Of a stretch of 64,000 nucleotides of DNA, positions 52,812 through 63,047 are shown piece by piece. This stretch comes from Polynucleobacter sp. MWH-S4W17 (GTDB lineage: Bacteria; Pseudomonadota; Gammaproteobacteria; Burkholderiales; Burkholderiaceae). Every line of letters begins with the position of its first letter. The stretch's first letter is position 1. Position numbers and translations under genes: made by a program. Below the pieces are notes generated by a model. It made no database searches, had not been told where the DNA came from, and saw only the letters and a program-made list of their open reading frames with translations. Where the stretch lies: NCBI RefSeq assembly GCF_018687535.1, contig NZ_CP061295.1, positions 1,302,001 to 1,366,000 of the forward strand, in the 5' to 3' direction.

Positions 52812-53797
52812 GATTTAAGTCCTTGCTTCTTTTCCATGCTGATCAACATCCATTTAGCAAAAGCCAATACAACAAACGTAATAAAAAATAGAGCAAGTCC
52901 GAGCGCGAAAAGAGATGAGTAATGCAAACCAGCCTCTGCCTCGCCAAACTGGTTGGCTAATGTTGATGCTATTGAGCTTCCTGGCGCAAAAAGAGAAGCT
53001 GAAATACGCTGCGCATTACCAATAACGAAAGTAACAGCCATCGTCTCTCCAAGCGCTCTGCCAAGACCCAACATCACACCGCCAATTACTCCCGCTTTGG
53101 TGTATGGCAAAACAATGTTTCTTACTACTTCCCAAGTAGTGCAACCAATACCATAAGCCGACTCTTTTAGAACAGGAGGCACGATTTCAAAGACATCGCG
53201 CATGACCGATGCAATAAAAGGAAGAATCATCAAGGCAAGAATTAATCCCGCACATAACATTCCAATTCCGTTTGGTGGGCCAGAAAATAAAATTCCGATA
53301 AAAGGAATTTGACCAAGAGTGGCCTGAAGTGCCGGCTCAATATAGTCACCAAAGATTGGTGCAAAAACAAATAAACCAAACATGCCATAAATAATAGATG
53401 GTACTGCTGCCAACAACTCCACCGCAGTCCCAAGTGGACGCCTTAAGGGTGGAGGGCAAATTTCAGTCAAGAAAAAAGCAATGCCAAAACTAAGTGGTAC
53501 TGCAATCAATAGCGCAATCACCGAGGAGACCAAGGTGCCATAAATAGCAATTAATCCACCAAAATCACCATTAACAATATCCCAGGCTGGTGTAATGAAA
53601 AATTGCGGTCCAAACTCTTTCAATGCAGGCCATGCATTCACAAATAAGGAGCCAATAATCCCCAAGAGCGCAAAAAGCACAGAAAGAGAGAAAAATTGAG
53701 TTACGCGGTGGAAAAGAAAATCTTGAATGCGCTGAAGACGCGCAATTCTTGCGGCCACTAGCGTCGGCGCGCCCGCTGATTCCAAAGTATTCATCAT
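52808..53797 (-). CDS. pstC: Phosphate ABC transporter permease PstC
   Basis: A 329-aa permease, six membrane segments, with the EAA loop [22 protein letters not shown] (in part) and [14 protein letters not shown] typical of PstC. It is the second gene of the pst operon, separated from pstS by 70 bp that contain a strong hairpin. Confidence 0.95.
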   Translation of the reverse strand: MMNTLESAGAPTLVAARIARLQRIQDFLFHRVTQFFSLSVLFALLGIIGSLFVNAWPALKEFGPQFFITPAWDIVNGDFGGLIAIYGTLVSSVIALLIAVPLSFGIAFFLTEICPPPLRRPLGTAVELLAAVPSIIYGMFGLFVFAPIFGDYIEPALQATLGQIPFIGILFSGPPNGIGMLCAGLILALMILPFIASVMRDVFEIVPPVLKESAYGIGCTTWEVVRNIVLPYTKAGVIGGVMLGLGRALGETMAVTFVIGNAQRISASLFAPGSSIASTLANQFGEAEAGLHYSSLFALGLALFFITFVVLAFAKWMLISMEKKQGLKS

Positions 53798-53815
53798 TAG
53801 ACTTAAGCTAAAGTT

Positions 53816-53843
53816 AAAAAACGACCCTGGAAGCCAGGGTCGT
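53816..53843 (-). terminator. Intrinsic terminator or attenuator between pstS and pstC
   Basis: On the minus strand, ACGACCCTGG and CCAGGGTCGT form a perfect 10-bp stem with a 3-base loop, followed by TTTTT. It lies inside the pst operon, so it probably lowers transcription of pstCAB-phoUBR compared with pstS. Confidence 0.82.
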
Positions 53844-53867
53844 AATGATCAAAAATACAAAGAAGAA

Positions 53868-54890
53868 TTACTTAGTGTCAACCTGTGACCAAACTTGTTT
53901 GCGAATGTAATCTACAGTTGCATCAGGCATTGGAACGTAATCCAATTCTGAAGCTGCTTTTTTGCCATCTTTGAAAGAGTACTCAAAGAATTTCAATACT
54001 GCAGCAGCTTGAGATTTGTTTTCTGGCTTTTTGTAAAGCACCACAAAAGTAGCGCCGGTAATAGGCCAGGATTTTGCACCAGCAGCATATGTGATGAATG
54101 TATTCATGCCAGGAAACTTAGACCAATCTGTACCAGCGGAAGCGGCTGCAAATGCTTCAGCAGTTGGAGAAACCATTACGCCATCAGCATTGCGAACTTG
54201 TGTGTAGCTCAAATTATTCTTTTTGGCATATGCATACTCAACATAACCAATGGAATTCTTAATGCGGGCTACGTTTGCAGCAACGCCTTCATTACCTTTG
54301 CCGCTAACTGTAGAGGCTGCAGGCCACTTGACTTGGGCACCAAAACCAACCGCTTCTTTAAAGTTGCTGCTTGTCTTAGAAAGGAAACTAGTAAAAATTG
54401 CAGTAGTACCAGAACCATCAGCACGAGTAACAACAGTGATTGGGCCTGAAGGAATCTTCATACCTGGGTTCAACAGAGCAACGCGCTTATCGCTCCAATC
54501 AGTTACGCTACCCTGGAAAATATCTGACAACAAGTCGCCTGAGAGCTTGAGCTGATTTGGACCAACACCTTCAATGTTCACAACAACTACAACACCACCA
54601 ATAATTGCAGGGAACTGAACCATGCCATGACTTTGGAGATCATCAAATGCCATTGGGGCGTCGGTAGCACCAAAATCTACTGTCTTAGCTTTAATTTGTT
54701 TAATACCACCACCTGAACCGATAGACTGGTAGTTAAGGCCATCACCACTTTTAGCCTTATAAGACTCAGCCCATTTGCTGAGCACTGGATAGATGAATGA
54801 AGAGCCAGCTCCAGTCATTTCAACAGCGTAAGCTGTAGGGGCCAAAGCAATAGCACCGATGACTAGTGCTTTTTTCAAAAAAGATTTCAT
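53868..54890 (-). CDS. pstS: Phosphate-binding protein PstS
   Basis: About 340 aa from the ATG at 54890 (MKSFLKKAL), with AGGA upstream. The longer frame to 54950 would cross the promoter. The signal peptide ends at AYAVE. Phosphate-contact motifs are GAGSSFIYP, GSGGGIKQI, DFGATDAPM, TRADGSGTT and GNEGVA. It captures phosphate for PstCAB. It heads the operon and is preceded by a Pho box. Confidence 0.96.
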   Translation of the reverse strand: MKSFLKKALVIGAIALAPTAYAVEMTGAGSSFIYPVLSKWAESYKAKSGDGLNYQSIGSGGGIKQIKAKTVDFGATDAPMAFDDLQSHGMVQFPAIIGGVVVVVNIEGVGPNQLKLSGDLLSDIFQGSVTDWSDKRVALLNPGMKIPSGPITVVTRADGSGTTAIFTSFLSKTSSNFKEAVGFGAQVKWPAASTVSGKGNEGVAANVARIKNSIGYVEYAYAKKNNLSYTQVRNADGVMVSPTAEAFAAASAGTDWSKFPGMNTFITYAAGAKSWPITGATFVVLYKKPENKSQAAAVLKFFEYSFKDGKKAASELDYVPMPDATVDYIRKQVWSQVDTK

Positions 54891-54946
54891 GTGATTAGTC
54901 CTGGTATTGAAATAACGCAACATTGCGATAACGAGACAATACGTTT

Positions 54947-54968
54947 TCACTGTGACGATTTAATGACA
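54947..54968 (-). promoter_or_regulatory. Pho box and promoter of the pst operon
   Basis: On the minus strand, TGTCATTAAAT and then CGTCACAGTGA are adjacent 11-bp repeats, followed by the 5-bp spacer AAACG and TATTGT (54936-54941) as -10. The distance equals that of E. coli pstS. The upstream half-site also forms one arm of a perfect inverted repeat (TAATGACA and TGTCATTA, 54961-54979). Confidence 0.85.
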
Positions 54969-55071
54969 AAGTGTCATTAAGGAAAAATTCATTATAAATC
55001 AATGGTTTATACAATATTTTCCAGCCCGCTATGATGCCATTCGAACAACTGGGGAGGACTTAATCAGGAGA

Positions 55072-56085
55072 TTAAATGATCCTTTTTAGTTTTAATGCAG
55101 CAAAAACTGCCGCACCAGTAACAGACATCAGAACCATGACTTCATAAAAAGAGCCTCTTAATCCCGGTAGGTCCTCCATATTCATACCCATCACGCCGGT
55201 AATTAAGGTCATTGGTAAAAAGATTACCGTCATTACGGACAACACTTGCAAGTTCTTGGCATTAAATTCTGCTACGTGGGCTGCCTGCTCGTCTTGCAGT
55301 ACCTTTGCGCGGTCGTAAAGACTAGAAATCTCCTGCACCAAGTAGGAAAGCAAGTCCAAATCATCATTTAAGCGATGCTTATCTTCCTCGCTAAACCAGT
55401 ATGGGAGACGCTTTAATAGGCGATGTAAAGCGATTAATTCTGGTGAAAAGTGTCTTCGAAGCCGACTACATTGAATGCGTATCCTGCCAAGATTTTCATG
55501 CTCTGGAAATTCCCTTCCTTTGAGAAGTTTTTCCTCCAAATCATCCATATTCTCAGAAAGATGTACCAACAGCGTTCGCAATTGCTCGGCACGCAAGTCC
55601 AGTAGCTCATGAAATAATTCAATGACAGAGGCTGGGTTGAGTTGACCATTTCTTAAGTCATACCGCAATTTATCGGTAGTTCTCAGGGGGTTGTTGCGCA
55701 AAGAAACCATCAGCTTTGGCCGGACAATCGCCCAAAGGGTTCCCAAGCCGGAGTCACCGCCCTCCTCCCCAAACTCTTGCTGAAAGTCGTTCATGACCAT
55801 TAAAAGACAATCATCTAACTTTTCAATGCGTTCCAAACGACTGAGGTTGACACCTTCTTGAATCATCTCTACCACACGCTCTGGAATCAATGGGGTATTT
55901 TCGAGCCACCGCTGAATTTGGGAATTAGATAGATTTAAATGCAGCCAGATAGAGATATCAGGATTTTCAAGTGCCTCAGAAATTTCAAACAATGGAATTT
56001 CATACCCATTACCTGAAATGGGCATAGCCCAAGCGAATACAACACCTGCAACTGGAAAAGGTTTTGCAATGATTTCTAAAGTCAT
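55072..56085 (-). CDS. CorA-family divalent cation transporter
   Basis: About 337 aa from the ATG at 56085 (MTLEIIAKP); a longer frame reaches 56136. A large cytoplasmic domain is followed by two C-terminal membrane helices with the GMN signature in ITGVMGMNMEDLP and a basic end (LKLKRII). It may be a CorA Mg2+ channel or a ZntB-type Zn2+ transporter; the GMN-x-x-x-x-P loop does not decide. It lies just upstream of pstS on the same strand without a visible terminator, and a Pho-type repeat lies in its promoter. Confidence 0.85.
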   Translation of the reverse strand: MTLEIIAKPFPVAGVVFAWAMPISGNGYEIPLFEISEALENPDISIWLHLNLSNSQIQRWLENTPLIPERVVEMIQEGVNLSRLERIEKLDDCLLMVMNDFQQEFGEEGGDSGLGTLWAIVRPKLMVSLRNNPLRTTDKLRYDLRNGQLNPASVIELFHELLDLRAEQLRTLLVHLSENMDDLEEKLLKGREFPEHENLGRIRIQCSRLRRHFSPELIALHRLLKRLPYWFSEEDKHRLNDDLDLLSYLVQEISSLYDRAKVLQDEQAAHVAEFNAKNLQVLSVMTVIFLPMTLITGVMGMNMEDLPGLRGSFYEVMVLMSVTGAAVFAALKLKRII

Positions 56086-56121
56086 CACTAAATTGTATGG
56101 CACACAACAAGTGACACTAAG

Positions 56122-56143
56122 TACACCTGACATCAAAATGACA
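56122..56143 (-). promoter_or_regulatory. Pho-type direct repeat before the CorA gene
   Basis: On the minus strand, TGTCATTTTGA and TGTCAGGTGTA are two perfect TGTCA-type 11-bp units. The 5-bp rule fails here: TGTCAC is found where the -10 should be. A good TACAAT lies 24 bp downstream. So this is a real-looking site of unusual geometry, which might also act on the divergent gene at 56198. Confidence 0.5.
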
Positions 56144-56197
56144 TGAAATTAGTCTAAACAGATTGTTTGAACAATAAGCAGGTCTTTGTAGATTCCA

Positions 56198-57028
56198 ATG
56201 AAAGCGTTATTCCTTGCGTTTCTGCTTTTACCAGCATTTGCCTATGCTTTTGAGCCCCTGAATACCGATGATGCAGGTACTGTAAAAGCTGGAGGGAATC
56301 AAATTGAGCAATATTTTTTCTCCATCAACCGAAATGGTGGATCCCAGCAAGCAGACGTAATGACCCCAGGCGAAGAGTACACCGGCCGAACCGATGCAAA
56401 AGCATTTCCATTTACGTACACGCGTGGACTAAGCGACCAATTAGAGGCATCGCTCTCTGCAACCTACTATAACGAGCCAAGCGGTACTTTCTCCAAGTTC
56501 TCAAATTATGTACTAGCAAGCAAGTGGCGCTTTCATGAGGATAACGATCTAGGGTATGCCCTCGCCATTAAGCCAACGGTTGTATTGCCTGCCGGTAAAC
56601 AGCAGCAAGTTGCAGGCTTAGGCTTAGCTGCCTTGAATTATGGCGTGAACTTCATCACCTCTAAATACTGGGAGGACATCGAGCTGCACGTGAACGCTGT
56701 TTATATGCGCTCGCCATACAACACGAATTACAGTGTCGGGACTGCTTCTGATCCTAATCGGACAAATATCTTTTTAGTGTCTATTGCTCCTGTTTGGTCT
56801 ATTTCTAAGAATTTAAAAATCGCTTTAGACCTTGGGGCAGCAACTAACCCACCATCAACCGAACAATACTTAAGTCATTACGCCTTGATAGCGGGGATTT
56901 ACTCCCTTACTAAGACTATAGATCTTGGTATTTCCTATATGCGGACCGGAGCAAACTATGGTGAAACTTTTGCAGCGCAATCGGCCGGGGCAACACGAAG
57001 CGAAGTTGGGATTACTTGGAGATTTTGA
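56198..57028 (+). CDS. Outer membrane beta-barrel protein (Phenol_MetA_deg-like)
   Basis: A 276-aa exported protein with a signal peptide ending near AYA and a start FEPLNTDDAGTVKAGGNQIE. It has many alternating hydrophobic strands and the C-terminal Phe (VGITWRF) of outer membrane barrels. It resembles the PF13557 transporter group, whose functions are mostly unknown. Divergent from the CorA gene, and followed by a phosphate-stress-like pair, it may be a porin for a starvation substrate (inference). Confidence 0.75.
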   Translation: MKALFLAFLLLPAFAYAFEPLNTDDAGTVKAGGNQIEQYFFSINRNGGSQQADVMTPGEEYTGRTDAKAFPFTYTRGLSDQLEASLSATYYNEPSGTFSKFSNYVLASKWRFHEDNDLGYALAIKPTVVLPAGKQQQVAGLGLAALNYGVNFITSKYWEDIELHVNAVYMRSPYNTNYSVGTASDPNRTNIFLVSIAPVWSISKNLKIALDLGAATNPPSTEQYLSHYALIAGIYSLTKTIDLGISYMRTGANYGETFAAQSAGATRSEVGITWRF

Positions 57029-57044
57029 AATTTGATTAGATGGC

Positions 57045-57066
57045 GGATATGAAATTGTCACAATTT
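57045..57066 (+). promoter_or_regulatory. Weak candidate Pho half-site before 57115
   Basis: TGTCACAATTT (57056-57066) is a good second unit, but the unit before it (GGATATGAAAT) has no core, and CAAACT at the 5-bp distance is a poor -10. It is recorded because the position fits the genes that follow. Confidence 0.3.
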
Positions 57067-57114
57067 CGTAGCAAACTCAAAGGAACCCCATTACATTTAA
57101 ATTGGAGCAACTAA

Positions 57115-57534
57115 ATGTACTATCAGATTATTCCTTTAGAAATGGGCTCCTTAGTAGAGCGCAACCTATTTCAGAAATCCAATAAAGAAATTAAGTGCGG
57201 CATGGTCTGGAAATTGGGCTCCGTTATAACCGAAAGTAAACCCACCTTTATTAAGGCATACGACCCAAATATTGGCATCTGTATTGAAGATATCCCTGGT
57301 GGCGCCATTAGCAAGACTTATGGTGGGGAAAAAGTGATTTATTTTTCCGATACCATCGAGGAAGATGAGCAAGATGAATTAACGGAGATCTTTTATCAGA
57401 GTAATAAAAAATATTCTAAGAGTTATGAAGATGTTTTCCATGACCTAGGCTGGAAGCAAGTAAGCTCAGATTCCTATATTTTTGGCGAGCTTGAAATAAA
57501 GGAACTAGATGATGCACTCACCTCTTACAAATAA
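57115..57534 (+). CDS. Hypothetical protein upstream of the secreted phosphoesterase
   Basis: A 139-aa soluble, acidic protein without signal peptide. Recognisable parts are GMVWKLGSVIT, IGICIEDIPGGAISK and DEQDELTEIFYQ. I recognise no family. GGAG lies 8 bp before the ATG. The phosphoesterase gene starts 2 bp after its stop, so the two are co-transcribed. Confidence 0.65.
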   Translation: MYYQIIPLEMGSLVERNLFQKSNKEIKCGMVWKLGSVITESKPTFIKAYDPNIGICIEDIPGGAISKTYGGEKVIYFSDTIEEDEQDELTEIFYQSNKKYSKSYEDVFHDLGWKQVSSDSYIFGELEIKELDDALTSYK

Positions 57535-57536
57535 GC

Positions 57537-58511
57537 ATGAAATTACTTAAATCAATACTTGCTGGACTACTCTTCGCTTGTTCTTTGGGTGCAACCGCTC
57601 AATCATTAGAGTCATTTAAATTTGTAGCCTTAGGAGATATGCCTTACTCCATCCCTGAAGACTACCCCCGCTACGAGAGATTAATCGCCGCAATCAACCA
57701 AACTAATCCGAGTTTTAGCCTATTTATTGGCGACACTAAATCAGGCTCAACACCTTGTAGCGATGAATACAACCAAAAGGTTAAGGGCTATTTCAATCAA
57801 TTCACATCCCCCTTAATTTATAGCGTTGGGGATAATGAGTGGACTGATTGCCATCGACCGATGGCTGGATCTTATGATCCCATTGAACGATTAGACAAAC
57901 TCAGAAGTACTTTCTTTAATACTCGTAAGAGTTTGGGTAAGCAACAATTAGAGCTCACCAGACAATCTGATGTTGACCCTAAACATCAAAAGTTTGTTGA
58001 AAATGCTTACTGGGTAAAAATCCATTTTCTATTTGTCAGCATACACATTCCCGGCTCTAACAATAATTTTGAACGAGATGAACAAGCAAAAGCGGAATAT
58101 TACGAACGTAACCAAGCTAATATAGATTGGATCCAAAACAGCTTTGCGCTGGCTCAAAAGATGAATTATTTAGGCATCATCTTCTGCTACCAAGCCGATA
58201 TGTTCTACACACCCACACAGGCAGTGAACCCAGACAGCGGCTATCGAGATACATTGCAGGTATTCAGCAAAAATGCTCAATCATTCAAGAAGCCTGTGCT
58301 ATTAATTCACGGTGATAGCCATCGACTCATCGTTGATCAGCCACTGAAAACGGCAGATCAAAAACATACTCTGGAGAACGTATTACGACTAGAGGTGATG
58401 GGCGCAGAACAAGTCCAAGCCGTAACGATTGGGGTAAATCCAAAGTCTGAGCAACCATTTAGCTTTACACCAATTATGCTCAGAGAAAATATGTCTACTC
58501 CAAGACCCTAA
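57537..58511 (+). CDS. Secreted calcineurin-like metallophosphoesterase
   Basis: A 324-aa protein with a signal peptide ending near ATAQ and phosphoesterase motifs in order: VALGDMPYS, LFIGDTKSG, SVGDNEWTDC (in place of GNHE) and LIHGDSHR (the GHxH equivalent). It is thus a variant member of the fold. It probably hydrolyses a phosphoester in the periplasm. The neighbourhood of pst genes and Pho boxes fits phosphate scavenging. Confidence 0.75.
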   Translation: MKLLKSILAGLLFACSLGATAQSLESFKFVALGDMPYSIPEDYPRYERLIAAINQTNPSFSLFIGDTKSGSTPCSDEYNQKVKGYFNQFTSPLIYSVGDNEWTDCHRPMAGSYDPIERLDKLRSTFFNTRKSLGKQQLELTRQSDVDPKHQKFVENAYWVKIHFLFVSIHIPGSNNNFERDEQAKAEYYERNQANIDWIQNSFALAQKMNYLGIIFCYQADMFYTPTQAVNPDSGYRDTLQVFSKNAQSFKKPVLLIHGDSHRLIVDQPLKTADQKHTLENVLRLEVMGAEQVQAVTIGVNPKSEQPFSFTPIMLRENMSTPRP

Positions 58512-58555
58512 AACCTAACCAAGGTATTCCACGCTCTAAATCTCAGACTATGAAA

Positions 58556-58588
58556 TGTCATCAAAATCGCATCAACATGTCACATTCC
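58556..58588 (+). promoter_or_regulatory. Triple Pho box before the 55-aa basic protein
   Basis: Three 11-bp units in register: TGTCATCAAAA, TCGCATCAACA and TGTCACATTCC. A 5-bp spacer (ATTAG) and TAAAGT (58594-58599) as -10 follow. The gene begins about 100 bp downstream, leaving a long leader. The first and third units are near consensus. Confidence 0.75.
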
Positions 58589-58706
58589 ATTAGTAAAGTG
58601 GAGCCCTACTTATGGGAGATGAAGTGCAATTCTCTTTTTACTGGTTGTAAATAGTTTGTACTAACAGCCCATAGGTAACCAAATTCTTTAGTTTCACGAG
58701 GGCATC

Positions 58707-58874
58707 ATGAGTGGCAAACGACATCAAAGCGAAGGTGCGAGCCTTGAGAAGAAGCCTGAAGTCAGCGAGGAATCCCATTCTTTTTTAAAGAAAAGATTAA
58801 TTTGGCAACGCCTAGCTCAAAAAAAGATTAAAAAGACTCTTAAAGCTCGATTCAAAATAGATACCAAAAAATAA
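58707..58874 (+). CDS. Small lysine-rich basic protein (55 aa)
   Basis: A 55-codon frame (starts MSGKRHQSEG, ends FKIDTKK) with a clear GAGGG 6-8 bp before the ATG. About a quarter of the residues are Lys, clustered in KKRLIWQRLAQKKIKK and LKARFK. No family is recognised. It is the only gene behind the triple Pho box, and converges on recQ. A role in binding polyphosphate, RNA or DNA during phosphate starvation is inferred only from composition and promoter. Confidence 0.65.
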   Translation: MSGKRHQSEGASLEKKPEVSEESHSFLKKRLIWQRLAQKKIKKTLKARFKIDTKK

Positions 58875-58903
58875 TTGACGATGGTTCTAATCCCTATTTT
58901 GAT

Positions 58904-60742
58904 TTAACTGAGGCGCTCTAGGTTTTCCTGGATAACTTCTATAAAGTGTTCGCCATATCGATCTAGCTTGGCCTGCCCCACCCCGCCAATACCGCTAAAT
59001 TGATCTAAGGTAGTTGGTGTAGACCTCACCATCTCCTGCAAAGTGCTGTCATGAAAAATTACATAGGGTGGAACCCCTTGCTCGCGTGCCAGCTCAGTAC
59101 GCTTAGCTTTGAGTGCCTCCCACAATTTTTCATCTGCAACATTACTAAAGGGATGCGTAGAACTTTTCTTTGCTCCTGATTTTGTAGCCTTTGCTTTGGA
59201 GTAGCCCGTTTCTTTTCGCAACCAAACCTCTTGCTCGCCACGCAGGACCGGCAATGCGATCTCATCGACCAACTTTAAGCCCCCATGCAGGGCAATGTCT
59301 ACATCTAGATAACCGCCTGCTACTAGTTGACGATAAATGCTATTCCATTGAGCCTGGTTGAGTTCTGCACCGATGCCAAAAGTGCTGACCTGCTCATGAA
59401 AGTACTGCTTGACTCTGGGAGTAACCTTGCCAAGGAGAACATCAATTAAATGGGTCACACCAAAACGCTGGCCTGTCCGATAAACGCATGACAACGCCTT
59501 TTGCACCTCCTGCGTGGCATTCCAAGTTGCCACTGGCTCTAGACAGTTATCACAGTTCCCACAGCCGCCAGGATGCGTCTCTCCAAAGTATCGCAAGATT
59601 GTTTGATGGCGGCATGATGTGGATTCACAATAACCCAGTAGTGCGTTGAGTTTTTGCCGCTCTACCCGCTTACGATCCTCAGAAGCTTCGCCAGAATCGA
59701 CCATTTGCCGCAAGCTCACAACATCCCCGAATCCATAGGCCATCCAGGCATTTGCGGGTAAGCCATCACGTCCTGCGCGCCCTGTTTCCTGGTAATACCC
59801 CTCCATACTTTTTGGAAGATCAAGATGAGCTACAAAGCGAACGTTGGGCTTATCAATACCCATGCCGAACGCTACGGTTGCGACCATGATGACGCCCTCT
59901 TCACGTAGGAAACGTTTTTGATTGGCGCTACGTGTTTCAACGCTTAAGCCTGCGTGATAAGGCATAGCATCCCAGCCGCGGTCTACCAACCATTGCGCAG
60001 TCTCTTCTACACTGCGACGCGATAGGCAATAGATAATTCCCGAGTCATCGGCATGCTCAACATCTAAAAGATGCTCTAACTGTTGTTTGGCACTCTGCTT
60101 TTGCAGAACACGATATTTAATATTGGGACGATCAAAGCTGGAGACAAACTGCTCGGCAGATTCGAGCGAAAGGCGCTCTACGATTTCGGCTCGAGTTGGC
60201 GCATCTGCGGTTGCTGTTAAGGCGATACGAGGTACCTTAGGAAATCGCTCATGCAATACAGTGAGTTGGCGATACTCTGGACGGAAATCATGACCCCATT
60301 GAGAAACGCAATGCGCCTCATCAATCGCGAATAAGGCAATTCCAGGGCCTGAATTAAGTCTATCGAGTATCGATAGAAAACCAGGGTTCATGAGACGCTC
60401 AGGCGCCACATAGATTAAGTCAAGATCCCCAGCCAGCAACTGACTGGTCACCTTTTGAGATGTAGCCGCATCCAAACTGGAGTTTAGAAAAGAGGCTTTA
60501 ACGCCTAACTGGGTTAATGCATCAACCTGATCCTGCATTAGTGCAATCAGGGGTGAAACTACTACGCCAACACCACGTCGAACAAGTGAGGGAATTTGAT
60601 AGCACAGCGACTTACCGGCGCCAGTGGGCATCAGAACCAAAGCATCGCCGCCTGCCACTACATGTCTAACAATAGACTCTTGAGCCCCACGGAATTGATC
60701 AAAGCCGAAAACATCATGAAGAACTTGGTGGCTCGACTGCAA
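58904..60742 (-). CDS. recQ: ATP-dependent DNA helicase RecQ
   Basis: A 612-aa helicase. Motif 0 ([14 protein letters not shown]), Walker A PTGAGKS, DEAH box [19 protein letters not shown] (in part), motif [11 protein letters not shown] and the RQC zinc site ([16 protein letters not shown]) are all present. A C-terminal HRDC domain ends the protein. It is full length. It unwinds DNA in recombination and repair. Confidence 0.96.
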   Translation of the reverse strand: MQSSHQVLHDVFGFDQFRGAQESIVRHVVAGGDALVLMPTGAGKSLCYQIPSLVRRGVGVVVSPLIALMQDQVDALTQLGVKASFLNSSLDAATSQKVTSQLLAGDLDLIYVAPERLMNPGFLSILDRLNSGPGIALFAIDEAHCVSQWGHDFRPEYRQLTVLHERFPKVPRIALTATADAPTRAEIVERLSLESAEQFVSSFDRPNIKYRVLQKQSAKQQLEHLLDVEHADDSGIIYCLSRRSVEETAQWLVDRGWDAMPYHAGLSVETRSANQKRFLREEGVIMVATVAFGMGIDKPNVRFVAHLDLPKSMEGYYQETGRAGRDGLPANAWMAYGFGDVVSLRQMVDSGEASEDRKRVERQKLNALLGYCESTSCRHQTILRYFGETHPGGCGNCDNCLEPVATWNATQEVQKALSCVYRTGQRFGVTHLIDVLLGKVTPRVKQYFHEQVSTFGIGAELNQAQWNSIYRQLVAGGYLDVDIALHGGLKLVDEIALPVLRGEQEVWLRKETGYSKAKATKSGAKKSSTHPFSNVADEKLWEALKAKRTELAREQGVPPYVIFHDSTLQEMVRSTPTTLDQFSGIGGVGQAKLDRYGEHFIEVIQENLERLS

Positions 60743-60797
60743 AAGTAATACTCCCCTGTCTTATTCAATAACTGCGGATTGCAAACTATATATAAAT

Positions 60798-60824
60798 AAA
60801 AAGCCCCACGTCATGCGGGGCTCT
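60798..60824 (-). terminator. Terminator after tRNA-Ser
   Basis: On the minus strand, AGCCCC and GGGGCT enclose a short loop with one more C-G pair, followed by TTTTTATTT. It is 40 bp after the tRNA end and would also shield recQ. Confidence 0.8.
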
Positions 60825-60863
60825 TTCGATATTTTCTCTATGCAAACAAATATAGAGTCTGAA

Positions 60864-60953
<90 letters not shown>

Positions 60954-60998
60954 GAACCAAAGCCAATTATAGCTTTGGGGTGGTTTTATGGTTTTTGC

Positions 60999-62324
<1,326 letters not shown>

Positions 62325-62357
62325 TTAGGGGTTCTAGGTTTTAGTTTTATACGGGCT

Positions 62358-63041
62358 CTAGTTTAAGCGCAAGACTTCGGCTCCGGCTGGCGGGGTGAAA
62401 GTAAAGCGATTGGCGGGCAAATTAACATTGAGTTGGATCTTATCCAAAGTCACCAGGACCACGCTTCCAAGCCCATCGGTTAACTCCAAAGCTTTCGGTA
62501 AGCCATTAGCCATGCCAATCGAGATCTTTGTATAAGGCAGGTCATTTTTATTCTTGGCATTGGGATCTTTTTTAGGAATCAAAGCTACCCACTTCATTCC
62601 TAAACGCTCTTCGCCTTCAACCAAGTCAAAATGCTGTTCTAGTGAAGTCTCACCAAACAGAATAGCTGCTGGTGTAGAAGCTAAGGCCTGCCCCGCTGGA
62701 CGAAAAGTCGCCTGGTTTAAATCTTTATCCCATAAGATTAGTTGCTTGCCATCAGCAATTAACTTTTGCTCGTAAGGCTTTTGGGTATCCCAGATAAATC
62801 TTCCTGGACGCTGAAACACAAAATGACCTTGGGTTTGACGGAGGACTTTCAAGCCCTTGTCTTGCGACTCATTGGCTTTGGGTGCGCGCAACTGTTGTTG
62901 CACAAAGTCACCTTCAGCAGTTTTAGAGTTGCGTACAAATTGACGCAACTGCTCTGCGCCACTCTCGCTTTGAGCAAGCGATGCACCTGAAAAAAGGATA
63001 CTTGCAATTGTCAGAATTGCTGCAGTCAGAAATCTTGGCAT
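62358..63041 (-). CDS. lolA: Outer membrane lipoprotein carrier LolA
   Basis: A 227-aa periplasmic chaperone. The signal peptide ends near SLAQ. LolA features are EGDFVQQQL, QGHFVFQRPGRFIWDTQKPYEQ (in part), DGKQLILWDKDLNQAT and the C-terminal VNLPANRFTFTPPAGAEV. It carries lipoproteins from LolCDE to LolB. It follows ftsK closely, an arrangement common in betaproteobacteria. Confidence 0.94.
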   Translation of the reverse strand: MPRFLTAAILTIASILFSGASLAQSESGAEQLRQFVRNSKTAEGDFVQQQLRAPKANESQDKGLKVLRQTQGHFVFQRPGRFIWDTQKPYEQKLIADGKQLILWDKDLNQATFRPAGQALASTPAAILFGETSLEQHFDLVEGEERLGMKWVALIPKKDPNAKNKNDLPYTKISIGMANGLPKALELTDGLGSVVLVTLDKIQLNVNLPANRFTFTPPAGAEVLRLN

Positions 63042-63047
63042 GGATTC

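Noticed and set aside
58612..58650. 12-codon upstream frame in the leader of the 55-aa gene
   Set aside because: Its would-be Shine-Dalgarno sequence overlaps or precedes the predicted transcription start, so it is probably not translated.
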